From: Chloroflexota bacterium
GTDB lineage: Bacteria; Chloroflexota; Dormibacteria; CF-121
Direction: 5' to 3'
Length of the DNA: 17,417 bases
Assembly: GCA_005882525.1 (NCBI GenBank)
Contig: VBGO01000051.1
Coordinates: forward strand, 1-17,417
The notes under the pieces were generated by a model. It did no database searches. It worked only from the letters and a program-made list of their open reading frames with translations, and had not been told where the DNA came from. A program made the translations under genes and the position numbers. This document shows positions 7,170 through 13,709 of this stretch, piece by piece. Each line of letters starts with the position of its first letter. The stretch's first letter is position 1.

Positions 7170-8353
7170 TGGACGACCGCGTCTATATCTTCGACACTAC
7201 CTTGCGCGACGGCGAGCAATCGCCCGGCGCATCGCTCAACCCGGATCAGAAGCTCGCGATCGCGTGGCAGCTGGCCCGCCTCGGCGTGGACGTGATCGAA
7301 GCCGGCTTCCCACTCTCCTCGCCCGGCGACTTCGAAGCGGTGCAGCGGATCGCCCGCCAGGTGGAGGGTCCGATGATCACTGCGCTCGCCCGGGCGGCGA
7401 GGCCGGACATCGACGCGGTCTGGCAGGCGGTCCAGGATGCGGCGCGCAAGCAGATCCACATGGTGCTGTCGGTCTCCGACATCCACATCGAGCGCAAGCT
7501 GCGCTCGAACCGGCGCGAGGTGCTGCGTCGCGGCGTCGAGGCAGTCCAGTACGCGCGCTCGCTCTGCGACGACGTCGAGTACTCACCCGAGGATGCCGGC
7601 CGCGCCGATCCCGGCTACCTCGTCGAGACGCTCGAGGCGGTGATCGATGCCGGGGCGACCGTGGTCAACATCCCCGACACCACCGGCTACACGCTTCCCA
7701 ACGAGTTCGGGGCGCTGATCGCGTCCATCCGCGGTAACGTTCGCAATATCGACCGCGCCCTGATCAGCGTCCACTGTCACAACGACCTGGGGCTGTCGAC
7801 CGCGAATAGCGTCGCCGCCGTCCTGAACGGGGCCCGCCGGGTCGAATGCACCATCAACGGCATCGGCGAGCGGGCTGGCAACGCCTCGCTCGAAGAGGTC
7901 GTCATGATCCTGCGCACCCGGGAGAAATCGCTCGGGCTGCGGACCGGAATCGACACCACACGCCTGGCCGAGGTCAGCGCGCTGGTGGCCCGGCAGACCG
8001 GCATCCCGGTGCAGCCCAACAAGGCGGTGGTGGGCGGCAACGCCTTCGCCCACGCATCCGGCATTCACCAAGACGGCGTTCTCAAGGACAAGCTGAACTA
8101 CGAAATCATGCGGCCCGAAGACGTGGGGATGGGCGAGAGCCGGATCGTCCTCTCGCCCCGCTCGGGCCGGCACGCCTTCCAGTTCCGGCTGGCTGAGCTC
8201 GGCTACCACCTTTCGGAGGCCGCCTTCGGGCGGGCTTGGGAGCAGTTCCTCGAGCTGGCCGACCGCAAGAAAGACATCCTCGATCGGGACCTGGAGGATA
8301 TCGTGCGCAGCACCCAGGCAGCACCCGTGGGCAAGCTCGGGGTGGTCGCCTGA
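7169..8353 (+). CDS. leuA: 2-isopropylmalate synthase lacking the C-terminal regulatory domain
   Basis: Condenses acetyl-CoA with 2-oxoisovalerate, the first committed step to leucine. The catalytic barrel is complete: FDTTLRDGEQSPGASL with metal ligand D14, SVHCHNDLG with H202 and H204, and NGIGERAGNASLEE with N238. The linker subdomain HASGIHQDGVLKDKLNYEIM marks it as a true LeuA rather than a homocitrate or citramalate synthase. At 394 residues it ends at DLEDIVRST, where E. coli-type LeuA (over 500 residues) continues into the leucine-binding allosteric domain. The next ATG overlaps its stop (TGATG), so no remnant of that domain is left. Leucine feedback inhibition is predicted to be absent. 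The start is the ATG overlapping the ilvC stop; the longer in-frame extension upstream lies inside ilvC. Confidence 0.93.
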   Translation: MDDRVYIFDTTLRDGEQSPGASLNPDQKLAIAWQLARLGVDVIEAGFPLSSPGDFEAVQRIARQVEGPMITALARAARPDIDAVWQAVQDAARKQIHMVLSVSDIHIERKLRSNRREVLRRGVEAVQYARSLCDDVEYSPEDAGRADPGYLVETLEAVIDAGATVVNIPDTTGYTLPNEFGALIASIRGNVRNIDRALISVHCHNDLGLSTANSVAAVLNGARRVECTINGIGERAGNASLEEVVMILRTREKSLGLRTGIDTTRLAEVSALVARQTGIPVQPNKAVVGGNAFAHASGIHQDGVLKDKLNYEIMRPEDVGMGESRIVLSPRSGRHAFQFRLAELGYHLSEAAFGRAWEQFLELADRKKDILDRDLEDIVRSTQAAPVGKLGVVA

Positions 8354-9339
8354 TGGCGGTCGAGCCCCTCCTCCCCCAAGAACCGGCGCCGCCGCCGACC
8401 AACGTCGCCTACGACGGCTTTGCCTATTTCCAGGGCGCCATCGTTCCCTTCGGCGAGGCGAAGGTGAGCGTCGGCACGCACGCGCTCAACTACGGGACCG
8501 CCTGCTTCGAGGGGATCCGTGGCTACTGGAATCCCGAGCACCAGGAGATCTACCTGCTCAAGCTGGCCGAGCACTACCAGCGCTTTCTCAAGTCGACGGC
8601 GCTGCTCAAGATCAAGCTGGAGGAGTCCGTCGAGCAACTCTGCGAGCTGACCCGTGAGCTGGTCCGCCGCGACGGCTACCGGACCGACGTCTACGTCCGG
8701 CCGCTCGCCTACAAGGCCTCGGCGATGATCAAGGTCGATCTGCACTCGCCCGAGGATGCGGTCGCCATCTTCGCCATGCCGATGGGGGCGTATTCCCGCA
8801 TCGATGGCTTACGCGTCACCATCTCGTCCTGGCGGCGGGTCAGCGATAACAGCATCCCGGCGCGCGCCAAGATCACCGGCGCCTACATCAACACGGCGCT
8901 GGCCACCGAAGACGCCAACGCCGCCGGCTACGACGATTGCCTGATGCTGACCGAGGACGGTCACATCGCCGAGGGGAGCGCCGCGAACTTCTTCATGGTC
9001 CAGGGTCGGACCCTGATCACGCCCCCGGTGACCGACGACATCCTGGTCGGCATCACCCGCGCCGGCGTGATGCGCCTGGCCCTCGACTTCGAGCTCGATG
9101 TCGTCGAGCGAAGCGTCGACCGCACCGAGGTCTACCAGGCGGACGAGGCGTTCCTCTGCGGCACCGGCGTTCAGGTGGCGCCGATCGTCGAGGTTGACGG
9201 CCGCCCGGTCGGCTCCGGCCGGCCCGGCGCGATCACGCTCGGCCTCCAGGACGCCTACTTCCGGGCGGTCCGGGGCTCAGACCCGCGTTATCGCCAGTGG
9301 TGCACCCCCGTCTATGGCGGGATGCCGCGAATTACGTAG
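8353..9339 (+). CDS. ilvE: Branched-chain amino acid aminotransferase
   Basis: Class IV PLP-dependent aminotransferase that makes leucine, isoleucine and valine from their 2-oxoacids using glutamate. At 328 residues it has family length. It shows the start SVGTHALNYGTACFEGIRGYW, YVRPLAYK, the PLP lysine K173 in ARAKITGAYIN, the cofactor-contacting E207 in IAEGSAANFF, and the C-terminal loop FLCGTGVQVAPI. The ATG overlaps the leuA stop by one base. It is the last gene of the T-box operon. Codons 274 to the stop lie inside the left copy of a 560-base tandem duplication; the gene itself is intact, and a detached copy of its 3' end follows at 9732-9899. Confidence 0.96.
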   Translation: MAVEPLLPQEPAPPPTNVAYDGFAYFQGAIVPFGEAKVSVGTHALNYGTACFEGIRGYWNPEHQEIYLLKLAEHYQRFLKSTALLKIKLEESVEQLCELTRELVRRDGYRTDVYVRPLAYKASAMIKVDLHSPEDAVAIFAMPMGAYSRIDGLRVTISSWRRVSDNSIPARAKITGAYINTALATEDANAAGYDDCLMLTEDGHIAEGSAANFFMVQGRTLITPPVTDDILVGITRAGVMRLALDFELDVVERSVDRTEVYQADEAFLCGTGVQVAPIVEVDGRPVGSGRPGAITLGLQDAYFRAVRGSDPRYRQWCTPVYGGMPRIT

Positions 9340-9398
9340 TCGAGTTGCAAGGCGGAGGCAGGGACTGTTAGGCTTTTCCGACAACTGAATATCGACCC

Positions 9399-9500
9399 GT
9401 TATCAAGAGTGGCAGAGGGGCCGGCCCAGTGAAGCCTGCCAACCTACCGGGTTCCCGGCAAGGTGGAAAGTCCGTCAGGCGAAAGTCTGAAAGATGATGT
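9399..9500 (+). promoter_or_regulatory. SAM-I (S-box) riboswitch aptamer, copy 1
   Basis: Matches the S-box pattern in order: TTATCAAGAG, GGCAGAGGGG, CCGGCCC, GTGAAGCC, TGCCAACC, GGTGGAAAGTCC, and the closing GAAAGATGATG. P1 can be drawn as 9401-9405 with 9495-9499. The class binds S-adenosylmethionine and, in the terminator-linked form seen here, stops transcription when SAM is high. A switch candidate is GTCCGT (9470-9475), which is complementary to ACGGAC (9506-9511) just before the terminator. Immediately downstream is only a truncated thrC, so this copy probably matters as a first gate in series. A possible promoter lies inside the repeat (TTGCAA 9345-9350, weak -10), which I cannot confirm. 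Confidence 0.92.
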
Positions 9501-9517
9501 GAGTCACGGACAATACG

Positions 9518-9542
9518 GCCCCTGTCACCCAGGGGCTTTTTT
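9518..9542 (+). terminator. Intrinsic terminator of SAM riboswitch, copy 1
   Basis: GCCCCTG (9518-9524) pairs perfectly with CAGGGGC (9530-9536) around a five-base loop, followed by six T's. It lies 18 bases after the aptamer, the usual expression platform. It should also end read-through from the ilv operon when SAM is high. Confidence 0.93.
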
Positions 9543-9546
9543 ATTT

Positions 9547-9570
9547 CCCTCCCCCGCTCGCGGGGGAGGG
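9547..9570 (+). repeat. Perfect 10-bp hairpin between terminator and thrC start, copy 1
   Basis: CCCTCCCCCG (9547-9556) and CGGGGGAGGG (9561-9570) form a perfect stem with a CTCG tetraloop, right after the terminator T-run. It has no U-run of its own. It resembles the GC-rich interspersed palindromes of high-GC genomes, but could also be a second folding element in the leader. Confidence 0.7.
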
Positions 9571-9607
9571 CAGGGTGGGGGCAAATCAAGTGTCGAGGAG
9601 GCGATTC

Positions 9608-9757
9608 GTGAAGACGCTGCGATGTCGGGAGTGCGGCCGAATCCGTGAGTTCGAGCCGGCCTACGTCTGCGAGGACTGCTTCGGACCGCTGGAGGTCGCC
9701 TACGACCTGGCGGCGGTGCGGCACCGGATCACAGGTGGCGCCGATCGTCGAGGTTGA
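9608..9757 (+). pseudogene. Truncated thrC 5' fragment from the duplication
   Basis: The first 41 codons and part of codon 42 of threonine synthase, with the same GGAGG ribosome site and GTG start as the intact gene. At 9731/9732 the frame runs into the ilvE fragment and stops at 9755-9757, giving about 49 residues. The product would hold only the CxxC...CxxC zinc-ribbon (C6, C9, C21, C24) and no PLP domain. Probably a by-product of the duplication, although it has translation signals and could be made. Confidence 0.85.
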
Positions 9758-9899
9758 CGGCCGCCCGGTCGGCTCCGGCCGGCCCGGCGCGATCACGCTC
9801 GGCCTCCAGGACGCCTACTTCCGGGCGGTCCGGGGCTCAGACCCGCGTTATCGCCAGTGGTGCACCCCCGTCTATGGCGGGATGCCGCGAATTACGTAG
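9732..9899 (+). pseudogene. Detached ilvE 3' fragment from the duplication
   Basis: A copy of ilvE codons 274-328 plus the stop, starting at the repeat junction. It has no start codon or ribosome site of its own in the ilvE frame and no PLP lysine, so it is non-coding debris of the tandem duplication. Confidence 0.9.
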
Positions 9900-9958
9900 T
9901 CGAGTTGCAAGGCGGAGGCAGGGACTGTTAGGCTTTTCCGACAACTGAATATCGACCC

Positions 9959-10060
9959 GTTATCAAGAGTGGCAGAGGGGCCGGCCCAGTGAAGCCTGCC
10001 AACCTACCGGGTTCCCGGCAAGGTGGAAAGTCCGTCAGGCGAAAGTCTGAAAGATGATGT
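9959..10060 (+). promoter_or_regulatory. SAM-I (S-box) riboswitch aptamer, copy 2
   Basis: Identical to 9399-9500. This copy stands directly before the intact thrC-asd-lysC-thrB operon and is therefore the functional gate for it. SAM-I elements usually control methionine and sulfur genes. Here the regulated enzymes are those of the aspartate-threonine branch, so high SAM would lower flux into aspartyl-phosphate as well as into threonine. Confidence 0.93.
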
Positions 10061-10077
10061 GAGTCACGGACAATACG

Positions 10078-10102
10078 GCCCCTGTCACCCAGGGGCTTTT
10101 TT
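10078..10102 (+). terminator. Intrinsic terminator of SAM riboswitch, copy 2
   Basis: Same GCCCCTG/CAGGGGC stem and six-T run as copy 1, placed 66 bases before the thrC start codon. It is the expression platform for the thr operon. Confidence 0.93.
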
Positions 10103-10106
10103 ATTT

Positions 10107-10130
10107 CCCTCCCCCGCTCGCGGGGGAGGG
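10107..10130 (+). repeat. Perfect 10-bp hairpin in thrC leader, copy 2
   Basis: Second copy of the CCCTCCCCCG/CGGGGGAGGG palindrome with CTCG loop. It lies 26 bases upstream of the GGAGG ribosome site of thrC. Confidence 0.7.
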
Positions 10131-10167
10131 CAGGGTGGGGGCAAATCAAGTGTCGAGGAGGCGATTC

Positions 10168-11412
10168 GTGAAGACGCTGCGATGTCGGGAGTGCGGCCGA
10201 ATCCGTGAGTTCGAGCCGGCCTACGTCTGCGAGGACTGCTTCGGACCGCTGGAGGTCGCCTACGACCTGGCGGCGGTGCGGCACCGGATCAGCCGAGCCT
10301 CAATCGCGTCCGGGCCCAACACGATCTGGCGCTACCACGAGCTGTTGCCGGTGCCGGCCGGGGAGCCGATCGACCTGGGGACCGGCTTCACGCCCCTGGT
10401 GCAGGCGAACAATCTCGGCAAGGCCCTTGGGCTCGATCACCTCTATGTCAAGAACGACACGCTGAACCCCACCGGCTCCTTCAAGGACCGCAACGTCGCG
10501 GTCGCCACCAACTTCGCGCTGTCCTACGGCTTCGACACGCTCTCCTGCTCGTCGACCGGCAACCTGGCGGGCTCGGTCGCGGCCTACGCCGCGCGCGCCG
10601 GACTGCGCGGTCTGGTCTTCATTCCGGCGGGCCTCGAGCCAGGCAAGGTCGGGGCGGCCGGCGCCTATGGCGCGACCATCGTCGAGGTCGACGGCACCTA
10701 TGACGACGTCAACCGGCTGTGTGCCGAGCTCGCCGACCAGTATCGGTGGGCGATCGTCAACGTCAACCTTCGTCCCTTCTATTCGGAGGGCAGCAAGACG
10801 CTCGCCTTCGAAGTGGTGGAGCAGCTGGGCTGGCGAGCGCCGGACCACATCGTGGTGCCGGTGGCGGCCGGGTCGCTGCTGGCCAAGACGGCGAAGGCCT
10901 TCCAGGAACTGGTCGGCGTTGGCCTGCTCGACCAGGCCTCAACTCGCATCCATGCCGCACAGGCGGAGGGTTGCGCGCCCGTCAGCACCGCCGTCCGGCA
11001 AGGACTCGATCGCATCACCCCGGTGCGGGCCAACAGCATCGCCAAGTCGCTCGCCATCGGCAACCCGGCCGACGGACGCTACGCCGCCCGCGCGGTGCGC
11101 GCCTCCGATGGCTGGGCAACCGCCTGTCCCGAGGCGTCGGTCGTGGGTGGCATGGCGCTGCTCGCCGAGACCGAGGGCATCCTGAGCGAGCCGGCAGGCG
11201 GCGTGGTGGTCGCCGGCCTGCGGCAGCTGGTTGACGAAGGCCGGGTTCGCCGTGACGAGACCGTGGTCATCTGCATCACCGGCAGCGGGCTGAAGACCAC
11301 CGAGCTCTTCGAGCCGCTCAACGGCCGACGGCTCCGGCTGGCCAAAGCCCGCGCGTCGGAGTTCGTCCAGGCGCTGGCCGAGGCGGAGAAAACTCCGGTG
11401 GCGGTGGCATGA
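10168..11412 (+). CDS. thrC: Threonine synthase
   Basis: PLP enzyme converting O-phosphohomoserine to threonine; 414 residues. An N-terminal zinc ribbon (C6, C9, C21, C24) precedes the fold-type II PLP domain, with the PLP lysine K106 in NPTGSFKDRN, the pocket motif CSSTGNLAGS (127-136) and a late TGSGLK glycine loop. GTG 10168 is chosen because GGAGG (10157-10161) lies six bases upstream and the protein then starts MKTLRCRECG, as expected for the zinc ribbon. A start further upstream at 10135 has no such site. It is the first gene of thrC-asd-lysC-thrB under SAM-I riboswitch control, and shares ATGA with asd. The first 124 bases lie in the right copy of the tandem duplication. Confidence 0.96.
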   Translation: MKTLRCRECGRIREFEPAYVCEDCFGPLEVAYDLAAVRHRISRASIASGPNTIWRYHELLPVPAGEPIDLGTGFTPLVQANNLGKALGLDHLYVKNDTLNPTGSFKDRNVAVATNFALSYGFDTLSCSSTGNLAGSVAAYAARAGLRGLVFIPAGLEPGKVGAAGAYGATIVEVDGTYDDVNRLCAELADQYRWAIVNVNLRPFYSEGSKTLAFEVVEQLGWRAPDHIVVPVAAGSLLAKTAKAFQELVGVGLLDQASTRIHAAQAEGCAPVSTAVRQGLDRITPVRANSIAKSLAIGNPADGRYAARAVRASDGWATACPEASVVGGMALLAETEGILSEPAGGVVVAGLRQLVDEGRVRRDETVVICITGSGLKTTELFEPLNGRRLRLAKARASEFVQALAEAEKTPVAVA

Positions 11413-12485
11413 CCCCAACCCTGCGGGTGGGCATTCTCGGCGCCACCGGGCTCGCCGGCCAGCAGGTGCTGGCAGCCCTCGAGCAACACCCGTGGTTCAC
11501 CGTGGTCGCAGTTGGCGCATCCGAGAACTCTGCCGGAAAATCGCTCGGCGACGCGCTCCGCGACCCGTCCGGTGCCAGCCGATGGTTTGCCGACGGCCGT
11601 CCCCAGGCGTCGCTGCTGTCGCTGCCCTGCCTCAACGATGAACAGCTCCTCGCCCAGCCGCTGGACCTCGTCTTCAGCGCCGTCTCGAAAGAGGTCGCGG
11701 AGGTCTGGGAGCCTCGCTTCGCGGAACGAGTACCCGTCGTCAGCACCGCGTCCGCCTTTCGATATGAGGCGGATGTTCCGATCCTGATCCCCGGGATCAA
11801 CGACGCCCATGCCGAAGCCCTCCACGATCAGCGCCGCAAGCGCGGCTGGCGCGGCTTCATCGCCCCCATCCCAAACTGCACAACGACCGGGCTGGCGGTT
11901 TCACTGAAGCCGCTCCACGAAGCCTTCGGCGTTCGCACCGTGATGATGACCTCGCTGCAAGCGGTCTCCGGTGCCGGGCGTCAGGGCGGGGTCCTCGCGC
12001 TCGATGTGATCGACAACGTGATTCCGTTCATCCCCGGCGAAGAGGAGAAGGTCGAGCGCGAGACGAAGAAGATCCTCGGTCACTGGGACGAGCCCGCCCC
12101 ATTTACGGTGTCCTGCACCTGTACCCGCGTCAATGTCTCGGACGGGCACCTGGAAGCCGTGTTCGTCGGCACCGAGCGCCGGGCCGACACGGCAGCGGCC
12201 ACCGCCGCGATGGAGGGATTCGGCGTCGACGGACTCAGGGGCCTCCCCTCCGCGCCCGACCGGTTGCTGCGCGTCGATCCCGACCCTTTCCGGCCCCAGC
12301 CCCGCCGCGACCGAAATGCGGGCGACGGCATGACGGTCACGGTCGGCCGGATCCGCGACGAGCCGGCACTCCACGGCGTGAAATACGTGGTGCTCTCGCA
12401 CAACACCAAGCTCGGCGCCGGCAAGGGCGCGGTCCTCCTGGCGGAATGGCTGACCCGGGAGGCCTTTATTGTCGGCGCTGCCTGA
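11409..12485 (+). CDS. asd: Aspartate-semialdehyde dehydrogenase (archaeal/fungal-like type)
   Basis: Reduces aspartyl-4-phosphate to aspartate semialdehyde with NADPH; 358 residues. It has the Rossmann loop GATGLAG (11-17), the active-site cysteine C157 in PIPNCTTTGLA, TSLQAVSGAGRQGG, substrate arginine R240 and catalytic histidine H247 in TRVNVSDGH, and the C-terminal LSHNTKLGAGKGAVLLAEWL. The long VMMTSLQAVSGAGR segment and overall pattern are closer to the archaeal and fungal branch than to E. coli Asd. Its start overlaps the thrC stop by four bases, and lysC begins inside its last codons. It makes the shared precursor of threonine, methionine and lysine. Confidence 0.93.
   Translation: MTPTLRVGILGATGLAGQQVLAALEQHPWFTVVAVGASENSAGKSLGDALRDPSGASRWFADGRPQASLLSLPCLNDEQLLAQPLDLVFSAVSKEVAEVWEPRFAERVPVVSTASAFRYEADVPILIPGINDAHAEALHDQRRKRGWRGFIAPIPNCTTTGLAVSLKPLHEAFGVRTVMMTSLQAVSGAGRQGGVLALDVIDNVIPFIPGEEEKVERETKKILGHWDEPAPFTVSCTCTRVNVSDGHLEAVFVGTERRADTAAATAAMEGFGVDGLRGLPSAPDRLLRVDPDPFRPQPRRDRNAGDGMTVTVGRIRDEPALHGVKYVVLSHNTKLGAGKGAVLLAEWLTREAFIVGAA
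12457..12462 (+). promoter_or_regulatory. Ribosome binding site fixing the TTG start of lysC
   Basis: GGGAGG inside the end of asd lies six bases before TTG 12469. The next in-frame candidate, GTG 12490, would be 27 bases from it and has no site of its own, so the overlapping TTG start is preferred. Confidence 0.65.
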
Positions 12486-13707
12486 GACCGTGGCCAGGCC
12501 AATCCTCGTCCAGAAGTTCGGCGGCAGCTCCCTGGGTACCCCGGGACGGATCAAGCGGGCGGCTCGCCGGGTGGCCGCCAGCCAGGGGGCGGGATACGAC
12601 GTCGTCGTCGTGGTCAGCGCGATGGGCGACTCGACCGACCGGCTGCTCAGCCTGGCCTCCCGGGTGGCGAAAGATCCCGCCGCCCGCGAGCTGGACCAAC
12701 TGCTCTCCACCGGTGAGGGCGTCTCGGCCCCCCTCATGTCGATGGCGCTGAACGAGCTGGGCGTCCCGGCTGTGTCACTGCTCGGCTTCCAGGCCGGCAT
12801 CCAGACCGACCGGCGGCACGCCAGGGCGCGGATCGTCGGCCTGACGCCGGCGCGGATCGAGCGCGAGCTCGCCGACGGACGGGTCGTCGTGGTGGCCGGC
12901 TTCCAGGGGATGGGGACGGAGATGGACGTGACCACGCTTGGGCGGGGTGGATCCGACACCACCGCCGTGGCGCTGGCCGCCGCCCTGAAGGCGCAGGCCT
13001 GCGAGATCTTCACCGACGTGCGCGGCATCTACACGGCCGATCCCCGCTTCGTCCCATCGGCCCGGCTCCTGACTCGGATCGCCTATCCGGAAATGCTCGA
13101 GCTCGCCAGCTCCGGTGCCCGCGTGATGCACCCGCGCGCCGTCGAGATCGCGGAGGCCTACACCATGGAGCTGCACGTGCGGTCGAGCTTTCACGCCGGG
13201 CCCGGTACCATCATTTGTTCGGAGGAGGCGATCATGGAAGACCGAAATCGGGTGCGCGGCATCGCCCACGAGGAGCACGTCGCCCGGCTCTCCGTCGTCG
13301 GTGTCCCGGATCGCCCCGGCATCGCGGCGTCGATCTTCGCGCCGCTGGCCGACGCCGATATTGCGGCGGACGTCATCGTGCAGACCGCCAGCCACGAGGG
13401 CGTGACGGATATGTCCTTCACGGTAGCGTCGGCCGACGGCCGCGAGGCCGAGCGCATCCTCGGGGGGGTCGCCAGGGAGATCGGCGCGCGCACCGTGCTC
13501 GCTCAGAATGGTCTCGCCAAGGTCTCCGTGATCGGGAGCGGGATCCGCGGCCAGCCCGGCGTGGCGGCGACGATGTTCAAAGCCCTTTCCGACCGGCGGA
13601 TCAACATCGAGATGATCTCCACCTCGGAGGTCCGCATCACCTGCATCATCCAGGCCGAGCGTGTCAAAGAGGCGGTCACCGCCCTCCACGAGGCGTTCAA
13701 ACTCTAG
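12469..13707 (+). CDS. lysC: Aspartate kinase (alpha subunit), with two ACT domains
   Basis: Phosphorylates aspartate, the entry step to the lysine, threonine and methionine branch; 412 residues. The amino-acid kinase domain (about 10-245) shows KFGGSS (16-21), the VVVVSAMG core, LGRGGSDTTAVALAAAL and FTDVRGIYTADPR. Two ACT regulatory domains follow (about 270-340 and 350-410), the second carrying INIEMISTSEVRITC, so feedback by lysine and/or threonine is likely. The TTG start overlaps asd by 17 bases and is supported by GGGAGG six bases upstream; GTG 12490 would give a slightly shorter protein. A strong internal ribosome site precedes Met256, suggesting a second product from the same gene (see next entries). 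thrB begins two bases after the stop. Confidence 0.95.
   Translation: MSALPETVARPILVQKFGGSSLGTPGRIKRAARRVAASQGAGYDVVVVVSAMGDSTDRLLSLASRVAKDPAARELDQLLSTGEGVSAPLMSMALNELGVPAVSLLGFQAGIQTDRRHARARIVGLTPARIERELADGRVVVVAGFQGMGTEMDVTTLGRGGSDTTAVALAAALKAQACEIFTDVRGIYTADPRFVPSARLLTRIAYPEMLELASSGARVMHPRAVEIAEAYTMELHVRSSFHAGPGTIICSEEAIMEDRNRVRGIAHEEHVARLSVVGVPDRPGIAASIFAPLADADIAADVIVQTASHEGVTDMSFTVASADGREAERILGGVAREIGARTVLAQNGLAKVSVIGSGIRGQPGVAATMFKALSDRRINIEMISTSEVRITCIIQAERVKEAVTALHEAFKL
13221..13228 (+). promoter_or_regulatory. Internal ribosome binding site within lysC
   Basis: GGAGGAGG, the best Shine-Dalgarno in this part of the window, lies five bases before an in-frame ATG at 13234 at the boundary between the kinase and ACT domains. 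Confidence 0.65.
13234..13707 (+). CDS. Aspartate kinase beta subunit from internal start (ACT-only)
   Basis: In-frame nested product of lysC: 157 residues (256-412 of the long form) holding both ACT domains. It begins MEDRNRVRGIA. The internal ATG has GGAGGAGG five bases upstream. In Bacillus subtilis and Corynebacterium glutamicum a comparable internal start gives the regulatory beta chain of an alpha2-beta2 aspartokinase. The position and length here match that arrangement well. Whether it is made is inferred from the ribosome site alone. Confidence 0.6.
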   Translation: MEDRNRVRGIAHEEHVARLSVVGVPDRPGIAASIFAPLADADIAADVIVQTASHEGVTDMSFTVASADGREAERILGGVAREIGARTVLAQNGLAKVSVIGSGIRGQPGVAATMFKALSDRRINIEMISTSEVRITCIIQAERVKEAVTALHEAFKL

Positions 13708-13709
13708 CC

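Larger units (their letters stand above)
9172..9731 (+). repeat. 560-base tandem duplication, left copy
   Basis: Identical at every base I compared to 9732-10291, with the copies directly abutting. The unit begins at codon 274 of ilvE and ends inside codon 42 of thrC. It contains the ilvE 3' end, the SAM-I riboswitch, its terminator, a perfect hairpin, and the thrC ribosome site and first codons. Flanking bases (t9171 against a9731, c9732 against g10292) fix the borders exactly. The junction shows no shared microhomology. Confidence 0.98.
9732..10291 (+). repeat. 560-base tandem duplication, right copy
   Basis: Second copy of the unit at 9172-9731. The riboswitch in this copy lies directly upstream of the intact thrC. 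The lack of any mismatch over 560 bases means either a very recent event, selection or gene conversion, or an assembly artefact. Confidence 0.98.

Noticed and set aside
9345..9374. Promoter before the SAM riboswitch (TTGCAA and TAGGCT, 18-base spacer)
   Set aside because: The -10 is a poor match and an alternative GAATAT at 9387-9392 lacks a -35; not strong enough to list as a feature.
9172..10291. Mobile element as the cause of the duplication
   Set aside because: No transposase, terminal inverted repeats or target duplication; the unit borders fall inside two coding genes without shared sequence.
13215..13709. Upstream extension of the thrB frame through lysC
   Set aside because: Arg/Gly-rich out-of-frame translation of lysC; homoserine kinase signature begins at GTG 13710.
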